DNA of 64,000 bases from an uncultured Sutterella sp. (GCA_905213905.1 CAJMKD010000003.1:62001-126000); one strand, 5' to 3'. Positions 1 through 9,408 are shown, counted from the stretch's first letter. The notes: a model not told the origin generated them from the sequence alone. Numbers and translations are program-made.

Positions 1-1
1 T

Positions 2-532
2 AGACGGCCGCGCTTCATCGTAGTCGACCCAGTCATGGTTGCCAAAAGCAAAGATCGGCTTCTTGCGAAGGATGCCGTTCAGGCGCTGGCTGAGCGCTTG
101 CTGCCGCTTGCTACTGTCATTACCCCAAATCTGCCCGAAGCGGCCGAGATTCTTGGTGAAGAAGAAGTCGAAAGCGCGGATGCGATGGATGCTGTTGCAG
201 AACGGCTTGCCAAACGGGTAGGACCGTCGGGTTGGGTGCTGCTCAAAGGCGGCCACCTCAAAGGCAATATCGCAAGTGATCTTTTGCTGGGGGCGGGAAT
301 CTCCCTGCGTTTCGAAGCTCCCAGGATTGAAACAAAGAATACGCACGGAACAGGCTGCTCGCTTTCTTCCGCATTGGCAGCTTTGCTGCCGCAGACATGT
401 TCCGTGCCGGATGCTGTTCAGCGCGCCAAAACTTTTATAACAGGGGCTATTGCAAATGCCGATCGGCTTGTCGTCGGCAGCGGACATGGCCCGACGCATC
501 ATTTTTGGCAGGTTTGGCATCGCCAGATGTAA
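2..532 (+). CDS. thiD: Hydroxymethylpyrimidine/phosphomethylpyrimidine kinase, C-terminal part
   Basis: The reading frame is open from the first bases of the window, so the N-terminal third to half lies outside. ThiD phosphorylates HMP and HMP-phosphate in the thiamine pyrimidine branch and belongs to the ribokinase/PfkB-like fold. Visible family features are VDPVMVAKS at the left edge, TPNLPEAAEIL, LLKGGHL and the catalytic anion-hole motif NTHGTGCSLSSALAA near the C-terminus, followed by the usual DA...AK.F...AI. ending. The first ATG (position 35) is inside the conserved domain and is not the start. A tRNA gene with its own promoter follows, so thiD appears to end its transcription unit here. 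Identification is secure; only the upstream context is unknown. Confidence 0.93.
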   Translation, partial: RRPRFIVVDPVMVAKSKDRLLAKDAVQALAERLLPLATVITPNLPEAAEILGEEEVESADAMDAVAERLAKRVGPSGWVLLKGGHLKGNIASDLLLGAGISLRFEAPRIETKNTHGTGCSLSSALAALLPQTCSVPDAVQRAKTFITGAIANADRLVVGSGHGPTHHFWQVWHRQM

Positions 533-560
533 TTAAATGTAAAAAATCAAAGATTATCTC

Positions 561-589
561 TTGACGAATTAGCCTGCAATCAGCATAAT
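561..589 (+). promoter_or_regulatory. Promoter of tRNA-Met
   Basis: A sigma70-type promoter is visible: -35 TTGACG (561-566), a 17-bp spacer and -10 CATAAT (584-589), ending 10 bp before the tRNA 5' end. The upstream stretch is AT-rich, as expected for a strong stable-RNA promoter. Confidence 0.75.
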
Positions 590-599
590 TCAACTCCTC

Positions 600-676
600 G
601 GCGCATTAGCTCAGTCGGTTAGAGCAGAGGAATCATAATCCTTGTGTCCGCGGTTCGAGTCCGTGATGCGCCACCA
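600..676 (+). tRNA. tRNA-Met (CAT), probably elongator
   Basis: A 77-nt cloverleaf: acceptor GGCGCAT pairs with ATGCGCC, D-stem GCTC/GAGC, anticodon stem GAGGA/TCCTT with loop ATCATAA (anticodon CAT), T-loop GGTTCGAGTCC, and an encoded CCA end. Position 1 pairs with position 72, which argues against an initiator tRNA. A tRNA-Ile2 (CAT with lysidine) cannot be formally excluded, but the body matches the betaproteobacterial elongator Met type as I recall it. Confidence 0.93.
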
Positions 677-682
677 GATTCC

Positions 683-716
683 AACCCGGTCTGCAGTTAC
701 GCAGATCGGGTTTTTT
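683..716 (+). terminator. Rho-independent terminator after tRNA-Met
   Basis: The stem CCCGGTCTGC (685-694) pairs with GCAGATCGGG (701-710), with one G-T pair, and is followed by six T residues. Confidence 0.88.
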
Positions 717-781
717 GTTAACAACGGTTTCGAGATATCGGTCCGCCATTGATCCCGAAACTTCGCCACCGGATGTAACCC

Positions 782-2113
782 GTGCCCGCGAAAAAGCTGT
801 ACATGCGCAGCTTCGGCTGCCAAATGAATGACTACGATTCCTCGCGCATTGCTGACCTGCTGCGCGAGACGCTTGGTGCTGAACGAACTGAAAATCTGGA
901 AGAAGCAGATTTAGTCGTCATCAATACTTGTTCGATTCGAGAAAAGGCCCAAGAGAAAGTTTTCTCCGATCTCGGACGCATACGCGAAGTCAAGAAACTA
1001 CGCCCGTGGATGCTCATCGCTGTGGGCGGTTGCGTGGCATCGCAAGAAGGGAAGGATGTTGTCAAGCGTGCTCCGTGGGTCGACGTTGTGTTCGGTCCCC
1101 AGACGCTTCATCGTTTGCCTGCGCTCATTGAGGCGAGATTGCAGACTGGCAAGCCGCAGGTCGATGTGAGCTTTCCCGAAATCGAAAAGTTCGACCATCT
1201 TCCGCAGCCGCAGGCGCATGGCGCTACGGCATTTGTCTCGATCATGGAGGGCTGCTCAAAGTATTGCTCCTATTGCATCGTGCCCTATACGCGCGGAGAG
1301 GAAATTTCTCGTCCGCTGGTCGACGTGCTTGTGGAGGTCGCACAGCTCGCCGACCAAGGCGTGAAGGAAGTAACACTGCTCGGCCAGAACGTTAATGCAT
1401 ACAGAGGCCTTTCGCCGCAGGGCGAAGTCGTGGATTTTGCAACGCTTCTTGAGTACGTCCACGACATTGACGGCATCGAGCGCATCCGCTATACGACAAG
1501 CCATCCTAGAGAATTTACGGCCCGTTTGATTGACTGCTATGCGCGATTGCCTAAGCTTGTCAACCACGTGCACCTGCCGGTTCAGTCTGGCTCGGACCGC
1601 GTGCTGGCCGCGATGAAGCGCGGCTACACAGCGCTTGAATACAAGTCGATCATCCGCAGACTGCGGGCTGCGCGTCCGGGGCTTTCTATTGCAACCGACA
1701 TCATCGTGGGCTTCCCTGGCGAAACGGAAGCCGATTTCGAGGCGACCATGGATCTCGTGAGGTGGGTTGGATTTGATGCGAGCTTCAGTTTCATCTTCAG
1801 CCCGCGGCCAGGCACACCGGCCGCTCGGATGCCTGATGACACCCCTTATGCTGTCAAGCTCGAGCGGCTGCAGCGGCTGCAGGCTGAAATTGATGCAAAA
1901 GCGTCGGAAATCAGTCAAAGCATGCTCGGCTCGATTGAGCGCGTTCTTGTTGTCGGACCAGCCAAGCGCGGCGAAGGCATGCTGAGCGCACGAACCGACA
2001 ACAACCGAATCGTAAACTTTCGTGGCGGCGCCGAGCTTATCGACAAAATGGTTCGGGTAAAGATAACCGACGTCTATCCGCATACACTTGGCGGAGAGTT
2101 GGTTGAAGCCTGA
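782..2113 (+). CDS. miaB: tRNA-2-methylthio-N6-dimethylallyladenosine synthase MiaB
   Basis: A radical-SAM methylthiotransferase that converts i6A37 to ms2i6A37 in tRNAs reading UNN codons. The order is an N-terminal MTTase domain with cluster ligands C13, C50 and C84 (FGCQMND, NTCSIREKA, GGCVAS), a radical-SAM core with C158-x3-C162-x2-C165 (CSKYCSYC), and a C-terminal TRAM domain. The 443-residue length fits the family. The start is a GTG at 782 giving MPAKKLYMRSFGCQ, which restores the usual KKLY..xFGCQ beginning; an ATG at 803 would cut into it. No strong ribosome site is visible before either. It heads the conserved miaB-phoH-ybeY-corC-lnt cluster. Confidence 0.96.
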   Translation: MPAKKLYMRSFGCQMNDYDSSRIADLLRETLGAERTENLEEADLVVINTCSIREKAQEKVFSDLGRIREVKKLRPWMLIAVGGCVASQEGKDVVKRAPWVDVVFGPQTLHRLPALIEARLQTGKPQVDVSFPEIEKFDHLPQPQAHGATAFVSIMEGCSKYCSYCIVPYTRGEEISRPLVDVLVEVAQLADQGVKEVTLLGQNVNAYRGLSPQGEVVDFATLLEYVHDIDGIERIRYTTSHPREFTARLIDCYARLPKLVNHVHLPVQSGSDRVLAAMKRGYTALEYKSIIRRLRAARPGLSIATDIIVGFPGETEADFEATMDLVRWVGFDASFSFIFSPRPGTPAARMPDDTPYAVKLERLQRLQAEIDAKASEISQSMLGSIERVLVVGPAKRGEGMLSARTDNNRIVNFRGGAELIDKMVRVKITDVYPHTLGGELVEA

Positions 2114-2133
2114 AAAGGCCGAGGTTGAAAGCG

Positions 2134-3246
2134 ATGACAGATAAGCAGCAATCCGCACAGGCAGGACGCGATACAGAGCACTTGAGCTTCAGCGCCGATG
2201 CGAGCAATACCGTACTTGCGCATCTTTGTGGACCGCTTGATGAAAATCTGCGGCAAATGGAAACGATTGTCGGTGCGCGGATTGCTCGGCGGGGGAACTT
2301 GTTTCACGTCTCGGGCGAGCGCCGAGCTGCGCAGCGCGCCGTGCGCGCGCTGGAGGTGTTGCTCGATCGGGTCAAGCGCGAAGGCAAGGCCCTCTCAGTG
2401 GACGATATTCAGTGGCATTTTGTCGGCAACGATGATGAATATCGTGCGAAGAACGCTGTTGGCACGGAGGCTGTTGCGAGCGATATTCAGTTAAAAACGC
2501 GCCGCCGCGATCTTCAGGGGAGAACGCCCAATCAGCGAGCGTATCTGCAGGCCATCCTTACTCACGACATCAGTTTCGGCATTGGACCTGCAGGGACGGG
2601 CAAGACCTTTCTGGCTGTGGCGACAGCTGTGGATGCGTTCGAGCGAGGCATGGTCGAGCGCATCGTGCTCACACGACCGGCAGTGGAAGCGGGAGAACGC
2701 TTAGGATTTCTGCCAGGCGATCTTGCGCAGAAAGTGGATCCGTATCTGCGGCCGCTCTACGATGCGCTTTTTGATTTGATGGGTTTCGATAAGGCGCAGC
2801 GTCTGATGGAGCGCCAGTCGATAGAAGTCGCGCCGCTCGCTTATATGCGCGGCCGAACGCTCAACAACGCTTTTGTCATTCTTGACGAAGCGCAGAACAC
2901 GACTGCTGAGCAGATGAAGATGTTCCTGACGCGCATAGGCTTCGGCTCGAAGGCAGTGATTACTGGCGACATTACGCAGATCGACTTGCCGCGAGGCGTG
3001 CTTTCCGGACTCAAGCATGCATCCCGGATTCTTGAGGGCGTGCGCGGCATTTCGTTTACGAAATTTAACTCGGGTGACGTTGTCCGTCATCCGCTCGTAG
3101 CGCGCATCGTGGAAGCTTACGATGCTGCGCAGAAGCGCGAAGATGCATTGCGCCGGGAACGGCTCATCGAGCGGTTCGGCCAGGCAGACAAGCTTCAGAG
3201 GTCTGCAACGGCCTCGACAATGGATCAGAAGGAGAAAGCGTCATGA
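2134..3246 (+). CDS. ybeZ: PhoH family ATPase (YbeZ)
   Basis: A cytoplasmic P-loop NTPase of the PhoH family, linked genetically and physically to YbeY in rRNA processing; its exact activity is not settled. Walker A GPAGTGKT is at residues 151-158 and Walker B VILDEAQN at 248-255. An N-terminal KH/Jag-like region ('D...L..I....GA.I..RG...') precedes the ATPase domain, as is usual. The ATG at 2134 is preceded by GAGG (2121-2124) at a good distance; a TTG at 2125 in the same frame is less likely. The 370-residue product is normal in length. The last four bases overlap the ybeY start (ATGA), indicating translational coupling. Confidence 0.95.
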   Translation: MTDKQQSAQAGRDTEHLSFSADASNTVLAHLCGPLDENLRQMETIVGARIARRGNLFHVSGERRAAQRAVRALEVLLDRVKREGKALSVDDIQWHFVGNDDEYRAKNAVGTEAVASDIQLKTRRRDLQGRTPNQRAYLQAILTHDISFGIGPAGTGKTFLAVATAVDAFERGMVERIVLTRPAVEAGERLGFLPGDLAQKVDPYLRPLYDALFDLMGFDKAQRLMERQSIEVAPLAYMRGRTLNNAFVILDEAQNTTAEQMKMFLTRIGFGSKAVITGDITQIDLPRGVLSGLKHASRILEGVRGISFTKFNSGDVVRHPLVARIVEAYDAAQKREDALRRERLIERFGQADKLQRSATASTMDQKEKAS

Positions 3247-3752
3247 GAGCAGGCTTGCGCAGAAGAAAGGTTTTGACAAGCATGCTGCGGCCAAAGCCTG
3301 AACTTGATGTCGAATTTCAGAACGAGGAAGCGTTCCCAGGCGAACTTCCGCCAAACGCAAGCATGCACAAGTGGATGCTGGCCGCTTGCGAAAGAAAGAC
3401 GGCTGTCGTCGTGCGATTTGTCGATGCTGAGGAGGGGAAGCTTCTCAACAGTACCTATCGCAACAAGGATTACGCAACAAACGTTCTTACCTTCGACTAC
3501 GCACGTGCGCCCGTGGTGACGGCCGATCTCGTCATCTGCGTGCCTGTTCTAGTCCGAGAGGCCGCCGAGCAGAACAAGACGTTTGAAGAGCATCTTGCGC
3601 ATCTTCTCATTCACGGCATTCTGCATGCGCACGGTTATGATCATCTCGAAGAAGCGCAAGCCGAAGCGATGGAGGCGAGAGAAACCGAGATCATGATGCA
3701 GCTCGGCTTTGCCAATCCCTACAGTGATCGCAACGGTATGGTTCACGATTGA
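3243..3752 (+). CDS. ybeY: Endoribonuclease YbeY, rRNA maturation factor
   Basis: A zinc-dependent endoribonuclease used in 16S rRNA 3'-end maturation and 70S quality control. The family zinc motif HGxLHxxGYDH is complete, with H124, H128 and H134 as ligands (HGILHAHGYDH). The fold signature RNKDYATNVLTFDY is present upstream. The 169 residues include about 13 more N-terminal residues than compact homologues, but the ATG at 3243 has a strong ribosome site (AAGGAGA) and overlaps the phoH stop, so I keep it. The internal Met14 is the alternative. Confidence 0.95.
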   Translation: MRAGLRRRKVLTSMLRPKPELDVEFQNEEAFPGELPPNASMHKWMLAACERKTAVVVRFVDAEEGKLLNSTYRNKDYATNVLTFDYARAPVVTADLVICVPVLVREAAEQNKTFEEHLAHLLIHGILHAHGYDHLEEAQAEAMEARETEIMMQLGFANPYSDRNGMVHD

Positions 3753-3825
3753 TCGAACGACGGAATGCACGTCTTTTTTAAGGCGTGTATTCTTCGAAAA
3801 GTTTCCCTTTCAACTTTTAGACGGT

Positions 3826-4656
3826 ATGTCAAGCGAACCCCCGAGTCCGAAAACCAAAAGTTTTTTTAACCGCATCGCATCCGCGTTTCACGATGAAGAG
3901 CTTTCCGACCGCGAAGATCTGGTCGAGGTACTCAAAGAAGCACGGGCTCACAATCTGATTGCGGCAGATACGTTCTCCATGATCGAGGGCGCACTTTCAG
4001 TTTCCGATCTTCGCGCCTCCGACATCATGGTGCCGCGTTCTCAAGTTCAAGCGCTTGACTTGCTTGAAGACAGCAGCGCATGGGTCCGAACCATCATCGA
4101 ATGCGGTCACTCTCGCTTCCCGGCCGTTGAGGGCGACCTCGACAACGTGATTGGCATGGTTCATGCAAAGGATCTGTTGCGGCTGGTGCTACATCCTGAA
4201 GCCGATGTCAAGCGTTTTGTTCGCCCTGCCCGCTTTATCCCTGAAAGTCAGCCGGTCAATGTATTGCTTCGTGATTTCAAATCGACGCGAAGCCATATGG
4301 CGCTCGTGATTGACGAATTCGGCAGCGTCTCCGGTCTAATAACTATCGAAGATGTGCTTGAGCTGATTGTCGGCGACATCTCGGATGAGTTCGATCGTGA
4401 AGACAAGAGTCAGAACATTGTTCAGGAAGGCACGCACTGGCGTGTAAAAGCGCTGACGACAATCGAGCAGTTCAACGAATATTTCGGTTCCGATCTCGAG
4501 GATGATTACTGCGAGACTATTGGCGGTTTGGTGACGGATCGCTTCGAACACGTTCCGCATGCAGGTGAAGTGCTCGAAGAAAAAGGATTCCGCTTCAAGA
4601 TCGCCCGTGCAGACGAACGTCAGGTGCAGCTGATCCTTGTCGAGCGGCTTGACTGA
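3826..4656 (+). CDS. corC: CorC/YbeX family CBS-domain protein
   Basis: A 276-residue protein with two CBS domains (about residues 66-125 and 130-188), followed by a CorC_HlyC transporter-associated domain (about 200-276). Diagnostic strings are DIMVPRSQV, RFPAVEGD.DNVIGMVHAKDLL and MALVIDEFGSVSGLITIEDVLE. In E. coli the family is tied to Mg/Co efflux, and it travels with ybeZ-ybeY-lnt; it has no membrane segment itself. The frame is open back to 3709, but that stretch (overlapping ybeY) encodes no family sequence. I start at the ATG giving MSSEPPSPKTKSFF, although its ribosome site is weak. Confidence 0.94.
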   Translation: MSSEPPSPKTKSFFNRIASAFHDEELSDREDLVEVLKEARAHNLIAADTFSMIEGALSVSDLRASDIMVPRSQVQALDLLEDSSAWVRTIIECGHSRFPAVEGDLDNVIGMVHAKDLLRLVLHPEADVKRFVRPARFIPESQPVNVLLRDFKSTRSHMALVIDEFGSVSGLITIEDVLELIVGDISDEFDREDKSQNIVQEGTHWRVKALTTIEQFNEYFGSDLEDDYCETIGGLVTDRFEHVPHAGEVLEEKGFRFKIARADERQVQLILVERLD

Positions 4657-4692
4657 CGCCGCTTTCTGCTGCGCATTCAGAGGAGTGTCGGC

Positions 4693-6261
4693 ATGAGACA
4701 ATTCGGCCATAATCGAACGGTCGCCAAGCCGCTCATCCTCATTGGAGGAGCATTTGCCGCCGGGATTGTCTTCTCCTCAGGCTTTTCGCCGCGCGGTTGC
4801 CCGATTCTGAGTCTCATAGCGCTGCTTGCGCTGTTTGCGGGCGTTGCTCGTTCTGAAACGTCCCGCAGCGTTTTTGCGACGGCCTTCTTCTTCGGCATAG
4901 GCTGGTTTGCTCCAGGACTCGCTTGGACGCTTGATGCCATGATCGTGCACGGTCGGGTTCCTGCTGCGCTCGCTCTCGGCGGACTGATTGCACTTGCTGC
5001 GCTTTGCTCTCTGTTCGCCGCCGTCGCTGCAACGCTCGCCAAGCGATTCTTTCCCGGCGATTCGAGTCTTTGCTGCTATGGCTTTGCCGGCTTTCTTACC
5101 ATTGGCGAGTATCTGCGCGGCAACGGCCTCGCCGATTTCGGCTGGCTAACGCCTGCAGATATGGTCGCTGGCTTGCCGTTGGCCGGCTGGGCGCCATTGA
5201 CAGGTGCCGTCGGCATCAATGCGGTCGTTTTCTTTTCAATCGCAGCACTTTGCGCTGCAGCATCAGCTGTGCGCAAAGGCCGATTCGCGCGGGCAGCCTG
5301 CCATGCCATGTTGCCCACTTTAGGCCTGCTGATTGGTGGTTACGGTCTCTCTCAAAATTGGTCCATGCCCGGCGACACGCTTGCAGTGCGTGTTGTTCAG
5401 GCAGACTTACCCGTAGTCAATGGCTTTGTCAGAGCTGATCCAGCTCAAAGAATCGCAACAGTGGCATCGCTTAGCGAAAGGGCGTGGACTAATGGCGTCG
5501 AGCGGCCGTTGCTTCTGACGCCCGAAGGCATGTTGCTTACGGATCTTGGGCATTTGGATGCAGCTTCGCAGCGTGCGCTCGGCAGTTTGCTGCAGGCAAC
5601 GCCTGGGCCCGTTCTTTTCAACGGATTTCGTCAAGATGCGCCCGGATCGTGGCGAAATACTTCGTTCCTCTTTGATCCGTCGCATTCTGATCAGCTGGCA
5701 TTCGTCGACAAGCGCAAGCTTGTTCCCTTCGGGGAATACGTGCCGGCAGGCTTCCGCTGGTTTGTCGATTTGCTCAGAATTCCGCTGAGCGATTTAACGC
5801 CGGGCGCAATTGATCAAGCTAATCCTTCCGTGCATGGCGTGCCGCTCGGCATTCTCATCTGCTATGAAAATCTTGACGGCGAGGTGCTGCGCGGGCTTTG
5901 GCGGTCGAGGCCTGAAAACAGTCCCGGCTTGCTGGTCGTGACCTCGAATCTAGGATGGTTCGGCGAGGCGGTTCGGTGGCAGCATCTCAATATGACCCGG
6001 CTTCGAGCGCTTGAATCAAGTCGTCCGGCAGTGAGCGTCAGCATGAACGGCCTTTCGGCTTATGTGGACGAAAAAGGCCGGGTGCTCAACGAAGCGCCCT
6101 CAAGCGGCTCGGCTGTCTGCGACTGGCGCGTACGGACCCAGACGGGATCGGCTACGCCCTACATGCGTTTTGGTGATTTGCCCGCTGTTTTTTTTGCAAT
6201 TCTTGCGACAGCTGCAGTGTTTTGCGCAGCAAGAGCACAACGGACTCGTCGAGCCGTTTGA
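4693..6261 (+). CDS. lnt: Apolipoprotein N-acyltransferase Lnt
   Basis: An inner-membrane enzyme that adds the third acyl chain to the N-terminal cysteine of lipoproteins before Lol sorting. About six or seven hydrophobic segments occupy residues 10-225, followed by a nitrilase-like periplasmic domain and a C-terminal membrane helix (about 495-515). The triad is visible as E278 (LLTPEGM), K342 (DKRKLVPFGEYVP) and C390 (ILICYEN). The length of 522 fits. AGGAG (about 4680-4684) precedes the ATG. It is the last gene of the miaB cluster. The pal lipoprotein in this window is a likely substrate. Confidence 0.95.
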   Translation: MRQFGHNRTVAKPLILIGGAFAAGIVFSSGFSPRGCPILSLIALLALFAGVARSETSRSVFATAFFFGIGWFAPGLAWTLDAMIVHGRVPAALALGGLIALAALCSLFAAVAATLAKRFFPGDSSLCCYGFAGFLTIGEYLRGNGLADFGWLTPADMVAGLPLAGWAPLTGAVGINAVVFFSIAALCAAASAVRKGRFARAACHAMLPTLGLLIGGYGLSQNWSMPGDTLAVRVVQADLPVVNGFVRADPAQRIATVASLSERAWTNGVERPLLLTPEGMLLTDLGHLDAASQRALGSLLQATPGPVLFNGFRQDAPGSWRNTSFLFDPSHSDQLAFVDKRKLVPFGEYVPAGFRWFVDLLRIPLSDLTPGAIDQANPSVHGVPLGILICYENLDGEVLRGLWRSRPENSPGLLVVTSNLGWFGEAVRWQHLNMTRLRALESSRPAVSVSMNGLSAYVDEKGRVLNEAPSSGSAVCDWRVRTQTGSATPYMRFGDLPAVFFAILATAAVFCAARAQRTRRAV

Positions 6262-6294
6262 GTGCTCAAAAAAATCGCGCAGCCCCTCGGGCGA

Positions 6295-6300
6295 TATAAT
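6295..6300 (+). promoter_or_regulatory. Candidate -10 element for glyQS
   Basis: A perfect TATAAT lies 34 bp after the lnt stop and 89 bp before the glyQ start. No good -35 is found 16-18 bp upstream (AAATCG at the expected place), so promoter function is tentative. Confidence 0.4.
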
Positions 6301-6388
6301 CGTTTTCTTACTTTGTCTTCGGCATTGTGCGTGCCGATTTTCCCTTCAATTTTCCGCGCCGTGCGTTTAGCCGGCGCAGCAAGTCGAC

Positions 6389-7297
6389 ATGATTACCTTT
6401 CAGGAAGTCATCCTGCGCCTGCAGGAATACTGGAACCGCCAAGGCTGCGCTCTGATGCAGCCGATCGACATGGAAGTCGGGGCGGGTACGTCTCACACCG
6501 CGACGTTCCTGCGGGCGCTTGGTCCGGAACCCTGGCGAGCCGCGTACGTTCAGCCGTCGCGCCGCCCAAAGGACGGCCGCTACGGCGAAAATCCGAATCG
6601 TCTGCACCAGCATCATCAGTTCCAGGTTGTGCTGAAGCCTGCGCCCACGAACATTGTTGACCTCTATCTGGGGTCGCTCAAGGCGCTCGGCGTCGACATG
6701 TCCGTGAACGATATTCGCTTTGTCGAAGACAACTGGGAGAATCCGACACTTGGCGCCTGGGGGCTTGGCTGGGAAGTCTGGATGAACGGCATGGAAGTGA
6801 CGCAGTTCACATATTTCCAGCAGGTTGGCGGTCTGGAGTGCAAGCCGATCACAGGCGAAATCACCTACGGTCTGGAACGCCTCACGATGTATCTGCAGAA
6901 TTGCGATAACGTCTTCGATCTTGTCTTCACAAAATGGACGAATCCGGACGGCAGCGAGCGCATTCTTACCTACGGCGATGTGTTCCATCAGAACGAAGTC
7001 GAGCAGTCGATCTACAACTTTGAAGCGAGCGACTGCGACAAGCTTCTTCGTCAATTTGACTATTTCGAAGGTGAAGCCAAGCGGCTCATGGATCTCAATC
7101 TGGCATTGCCTGCTTATGAAATGGTTCTCAAGGCCGGTCACACTTTCAACCTGCTCGATGCGCACGGCGCGATTTCTGTGACGGAGCGTGCCGCCTATAT
7201 CGCCCGCATTCGCAACATCTCCCGTTCGGTCGCTCAAAGCTACTACGACTCCCGCGAACGACTGGGCTTCCCGATGCTCAAGAAAGCCGCTCAGTAA
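6389..7297 (+). CDS. glyQ: Glycyl-tRNA synthetase alpha subunit
   Basis: The catalytic class II subunit of the bacterial alpha2beta2 GlyRS, which activates glycine and charges tRNA-Gly in the cytoplasm. The 302 residues match the family (about 300) almost throughout: ITFQEVILRLQEYW at the start, DMEVGAGTSHTATFLRALGPEPW, YVQPSRRPKDGRYGENPNR and NGMEVTQFTYFQQVGG. The ATG at 6389 gives the canonical N-terminus. glyS follows after 20 bp and both are surely cotranscribed. Confidence 0.98.
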   Translation: MITFQEVILRLQEYWNRQGCALMQPIDMEVGAGTSHTATFLRALGPEPWRAAYVQPSRRPKDGRYGENPNRLHQHHQFQVVLKPAPTNIVDLYLGSLKALGVDMSVNDIRFVEDNWENPTLGAWGLGWEVWMNGMEVTQFTYFQQVGGLECKPITGEITYGLERLTMYLQNCDNVFDLVFTKWTNPDGSERILTYGDVFHQNEVEQSIYNFEASDCDKLLRQFDYFEGEAKRLMDLNLALPAYEMVLKAGHTFNLLDAHGAISVTERAAYIARIRNISRSVAQSYYDSRERLGFPMLKKAAQ

Positions 7298-7317
7298 AGC
7301 GAGGAGGAAAGAACAAA

Positions 7318-9408
7318 ATGACGAATCTGCTCGTTGAACTGCAAACTGAAGAGCTGCCGCCCAAGGCGCTTAAGAGCCTGTCGAACGCGTTTGCCGAAGG
7401 CGTGCGCAAGAGCCTCGCGGATCAGCATTTCTTGGCCGAAGGCGCCGAAGTTGCTGCCTACGGATCGCCCCGTCGCCTGGCTGTTCACATAACGAACGTG
7501 CTGGACAAAAGCCCCGAAGAAGCGTATTCGCAGAAGCTCGTGCCTGTCCGCGTCGGTCTTGATGCCGAAGGAAAGCCCACAGCAGCGCTCACGAAAAAAA
7601 TGGCCGCGCTCGGCATTGCCTGCGACGTTGCCGCTCTCAAGCGTGTGCAGGACGGCAAAAATGAACAGCTTGTGTACGAAGGTGTGAGACCGGGCGTAGA
7701 GCTGAAGGCTGGGCTGCAGACGGCGCTCGACTACGCTGTGAAGCATCTACCGATTCCGAAGGTCATGACTTACCAGCTCGCTGACGGCGAAACGACGGTT
7801 TCCTTCGTGCGCCCAGTACGTCATCTGACCGCGCTTTACGGAACGGAAGTTGTGCCTGTCAAGCTCTTCGGGCTTGATGCCGGCCGCACGACGTCGGGGC
7901 ATCGGTTCCATACGACGGAGCCCGTTGAAATTGCTTCGGCTGACGTTTACGAAGAAACAATGCAGAAGGCCTTCGTGGACCCGTCTTTTGACGATCGCCG
8001 CGAACGCATCCGCAGCGCGCTTTTCGAGCATGCGGAAAAGCTTGATGCGGTGCCTATCGTGCCCGAAGACCTTCTTGATGAAGTGACTGCGCTTACGGAG
8101 TGGCCTGTTGTTTATGAAAGTCAGTTTGACGAAGCCTTTCTGTCCGTGCCGCAGGAATGTCTCATTCTGACGATGCAGCTCAATCAGAAGTATTTCGCGC
8201 TTCGCGATCGAGCGGGCAAGCTCATGAATCGCTTCTTGCTTGTTTCGCAGCTTGTAGCCAAGGACGACGGCAAAGCCATTTCCGAAGGCAACGCCCGCGT
8301 CGTGCGTGCACGTCTTGCAGATGCGAAATTCTTCTATGAGCAGGATCAGAAGGAAACGCTTGAGTCCCGCGTAGAAGGCCTCAAGCATGTTGTTTATCAC
8401 AACAAGCTCGGCAGTCAGCTCGAGCGCATGCACCGCGTTGAAGCGCTTTCAGGCCGCATTGCCGATTTGATAGGCGCCGACCGCCAGCTTGCCGAGCGTG
8501 CATCGCATCTGGCCAAGGCAGACCTTCGCACGTTGATGGTGGGTGAGTTCCCTGAGCTTCAGGGCATTATGGGTGAGTACTATGCGCGGCACGACGGCGA
8601 GGCCGATGAGGTTGCGCTCGCGATTCGCGAACACTATCAGCCGCGCTATGCGGGCGATGCGTTGCCATCGACACCTGTTAGCCTCGCTGCGGCGCTTGCC
8701 GACAAGCTTGAAACGCTGATCGGTCTCTTCGGCATCAATCAGATGCCGACCGGCGAAAAGGATCCTTTTGCGCTTCGTCGCCATGCGCTTGGCGTGCTTC
8801 GCATGTTGATCGAGAAGAAGCTTGATGTGACGCTCAATGCGCTTGTAGATGCCGCCTGGGCTGTTGAAAAGGACGTTCCAGGCGTCGTCGACAACCGCGA
8901 AGCTTTGATCGGCTTCTTTGCTGATCGTCTGCGTGTGATGTTGCGCGATCAAGGTTATTCGGCACAAGAAGTGGATGCCGTTCTCGCATTGCGTCCGGGC
9001 AAGCTTCTCGAATTGCCGCTGCGTTTGGCGGCTGTGCGTGCCTTCATGGCTCTGCCTGAATCCGAAGCGCTTACGGCTGCCAATAAGCGAATCGGCAACA
9101 TTCTCAAGAAGATTGAAGGTGAAATTCCAACCGATATCAACGAAGCGCTCTTTACGGAGGATGCCGAAAAGGCGCTCTACGCTGCGCTCGTTGCCATCGA
9201 GCCGGAAGTCGATGCGCATTTCGCTGCAGGCGAATATGAAAAGATGCTGGCAGCAACGGCAAAGCTTCGTACGCCTGTTGACGCATTCTTTGAAAGCGTC
9301 ATGGTAAATGCGGAAGATCCGTGCTTGCGCGCCAACCGTCAGGCATTGCTCGGGCGTCTGTACAGCGTGATGAACCGCATTGCGGAAATTGCGCGTCTTG
9401 CCAAATAA
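7318..9408 (+). CDS. glyS: Glycyl-tRNA synthetase beta subunit
   Basis: The 696-residue beta subunit of heterotetrameric GlyRS, which binds tRNA-Gly. Conserved signatures include LLVELQTEELPPKAL at the N-terminus, YGSPRRLAV, KVMTYQLADG (family version RMRWG), FVRPVRHL, VPQECLILTMQLNQKYFAL and DPFALRRHALGVLRML, with an anticodon-binding DALR-like C-terminus. A strong ribosome site (GAGGAGG) lies just upstream of the ATG. Two hairpins lie between its stop and the next gene and probably end the glyQS transcript. Confidence 0.98.
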   Translation: MTNLLVELQTEELPPKALKSLSNAFAEGVRKSLADQHFLAEGAEVAAYGSPRRLAVHITNVLDKSPEEAYSQKLVPVRVGLDAEGKPTAALTKKMAALGIACDVAALKRVQDGKNEQLVYEGVRPGVELKAGLQTALDYAVKHLPIPKVMTYQLADGETTVSFVRPVRHLTALYGTEVVPVKLFGLDAGRTTSGHRFHTTEPVEIASADVYEETMQKAFVDPSFDDRRERIRSALFEHAEKLDAVPIVPEDLLDEVTALTEWPVVYESQFDEAFLSVPQECLILTMQLNQKYFALRDRAGKLMNRFLLVSQLVAKDDGKAISEGNARVVRARLADAKFFYEQDQKETLESRVEGLKHVVYHNKLGSQLERMHRVEALSGRIADLIGADRQLAERASHLAKADLRTLMVGEFPELQGIMGEYYARHDGEADEVALAIREHYQPRYAGDALPSTPVSLAAALADKLETLIGLFGINQMPTGEKDPFALRRHALGVLRMLIEKKLDVTLNALVDAAWAVEKDVPGVVDNREALIGFFADRLRVMLRDQGYSAQEVDAVLALRPGKLLELPLRLAAVRAFMALPESEALTAANKRIGNILKKIEGEIPTDINEALFTEDAEKALYAALVAIEPEVDAHFAAGEYEKMLAATAKLRTPVDAFFESVMVNAEDPCLRANRQALLGRLYSVMNRIAEIARLAK

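Noticed and set aside
600..676. Initiator tRNA-fMet or tRNA-Ile2 for the CAT anticodon gene
   Set aside because: The first acceptor pair is normal (not the initiator mismatch), and the body looks like elongator Met; Ile2 is unlikely but not excluded.
1256..2158. A 300-codon minus-strand frame opposite miaB
   Set aside because: It covers the MiaB radical-SAM domain in antisense; low-complexity basic composition and no ribosome site.
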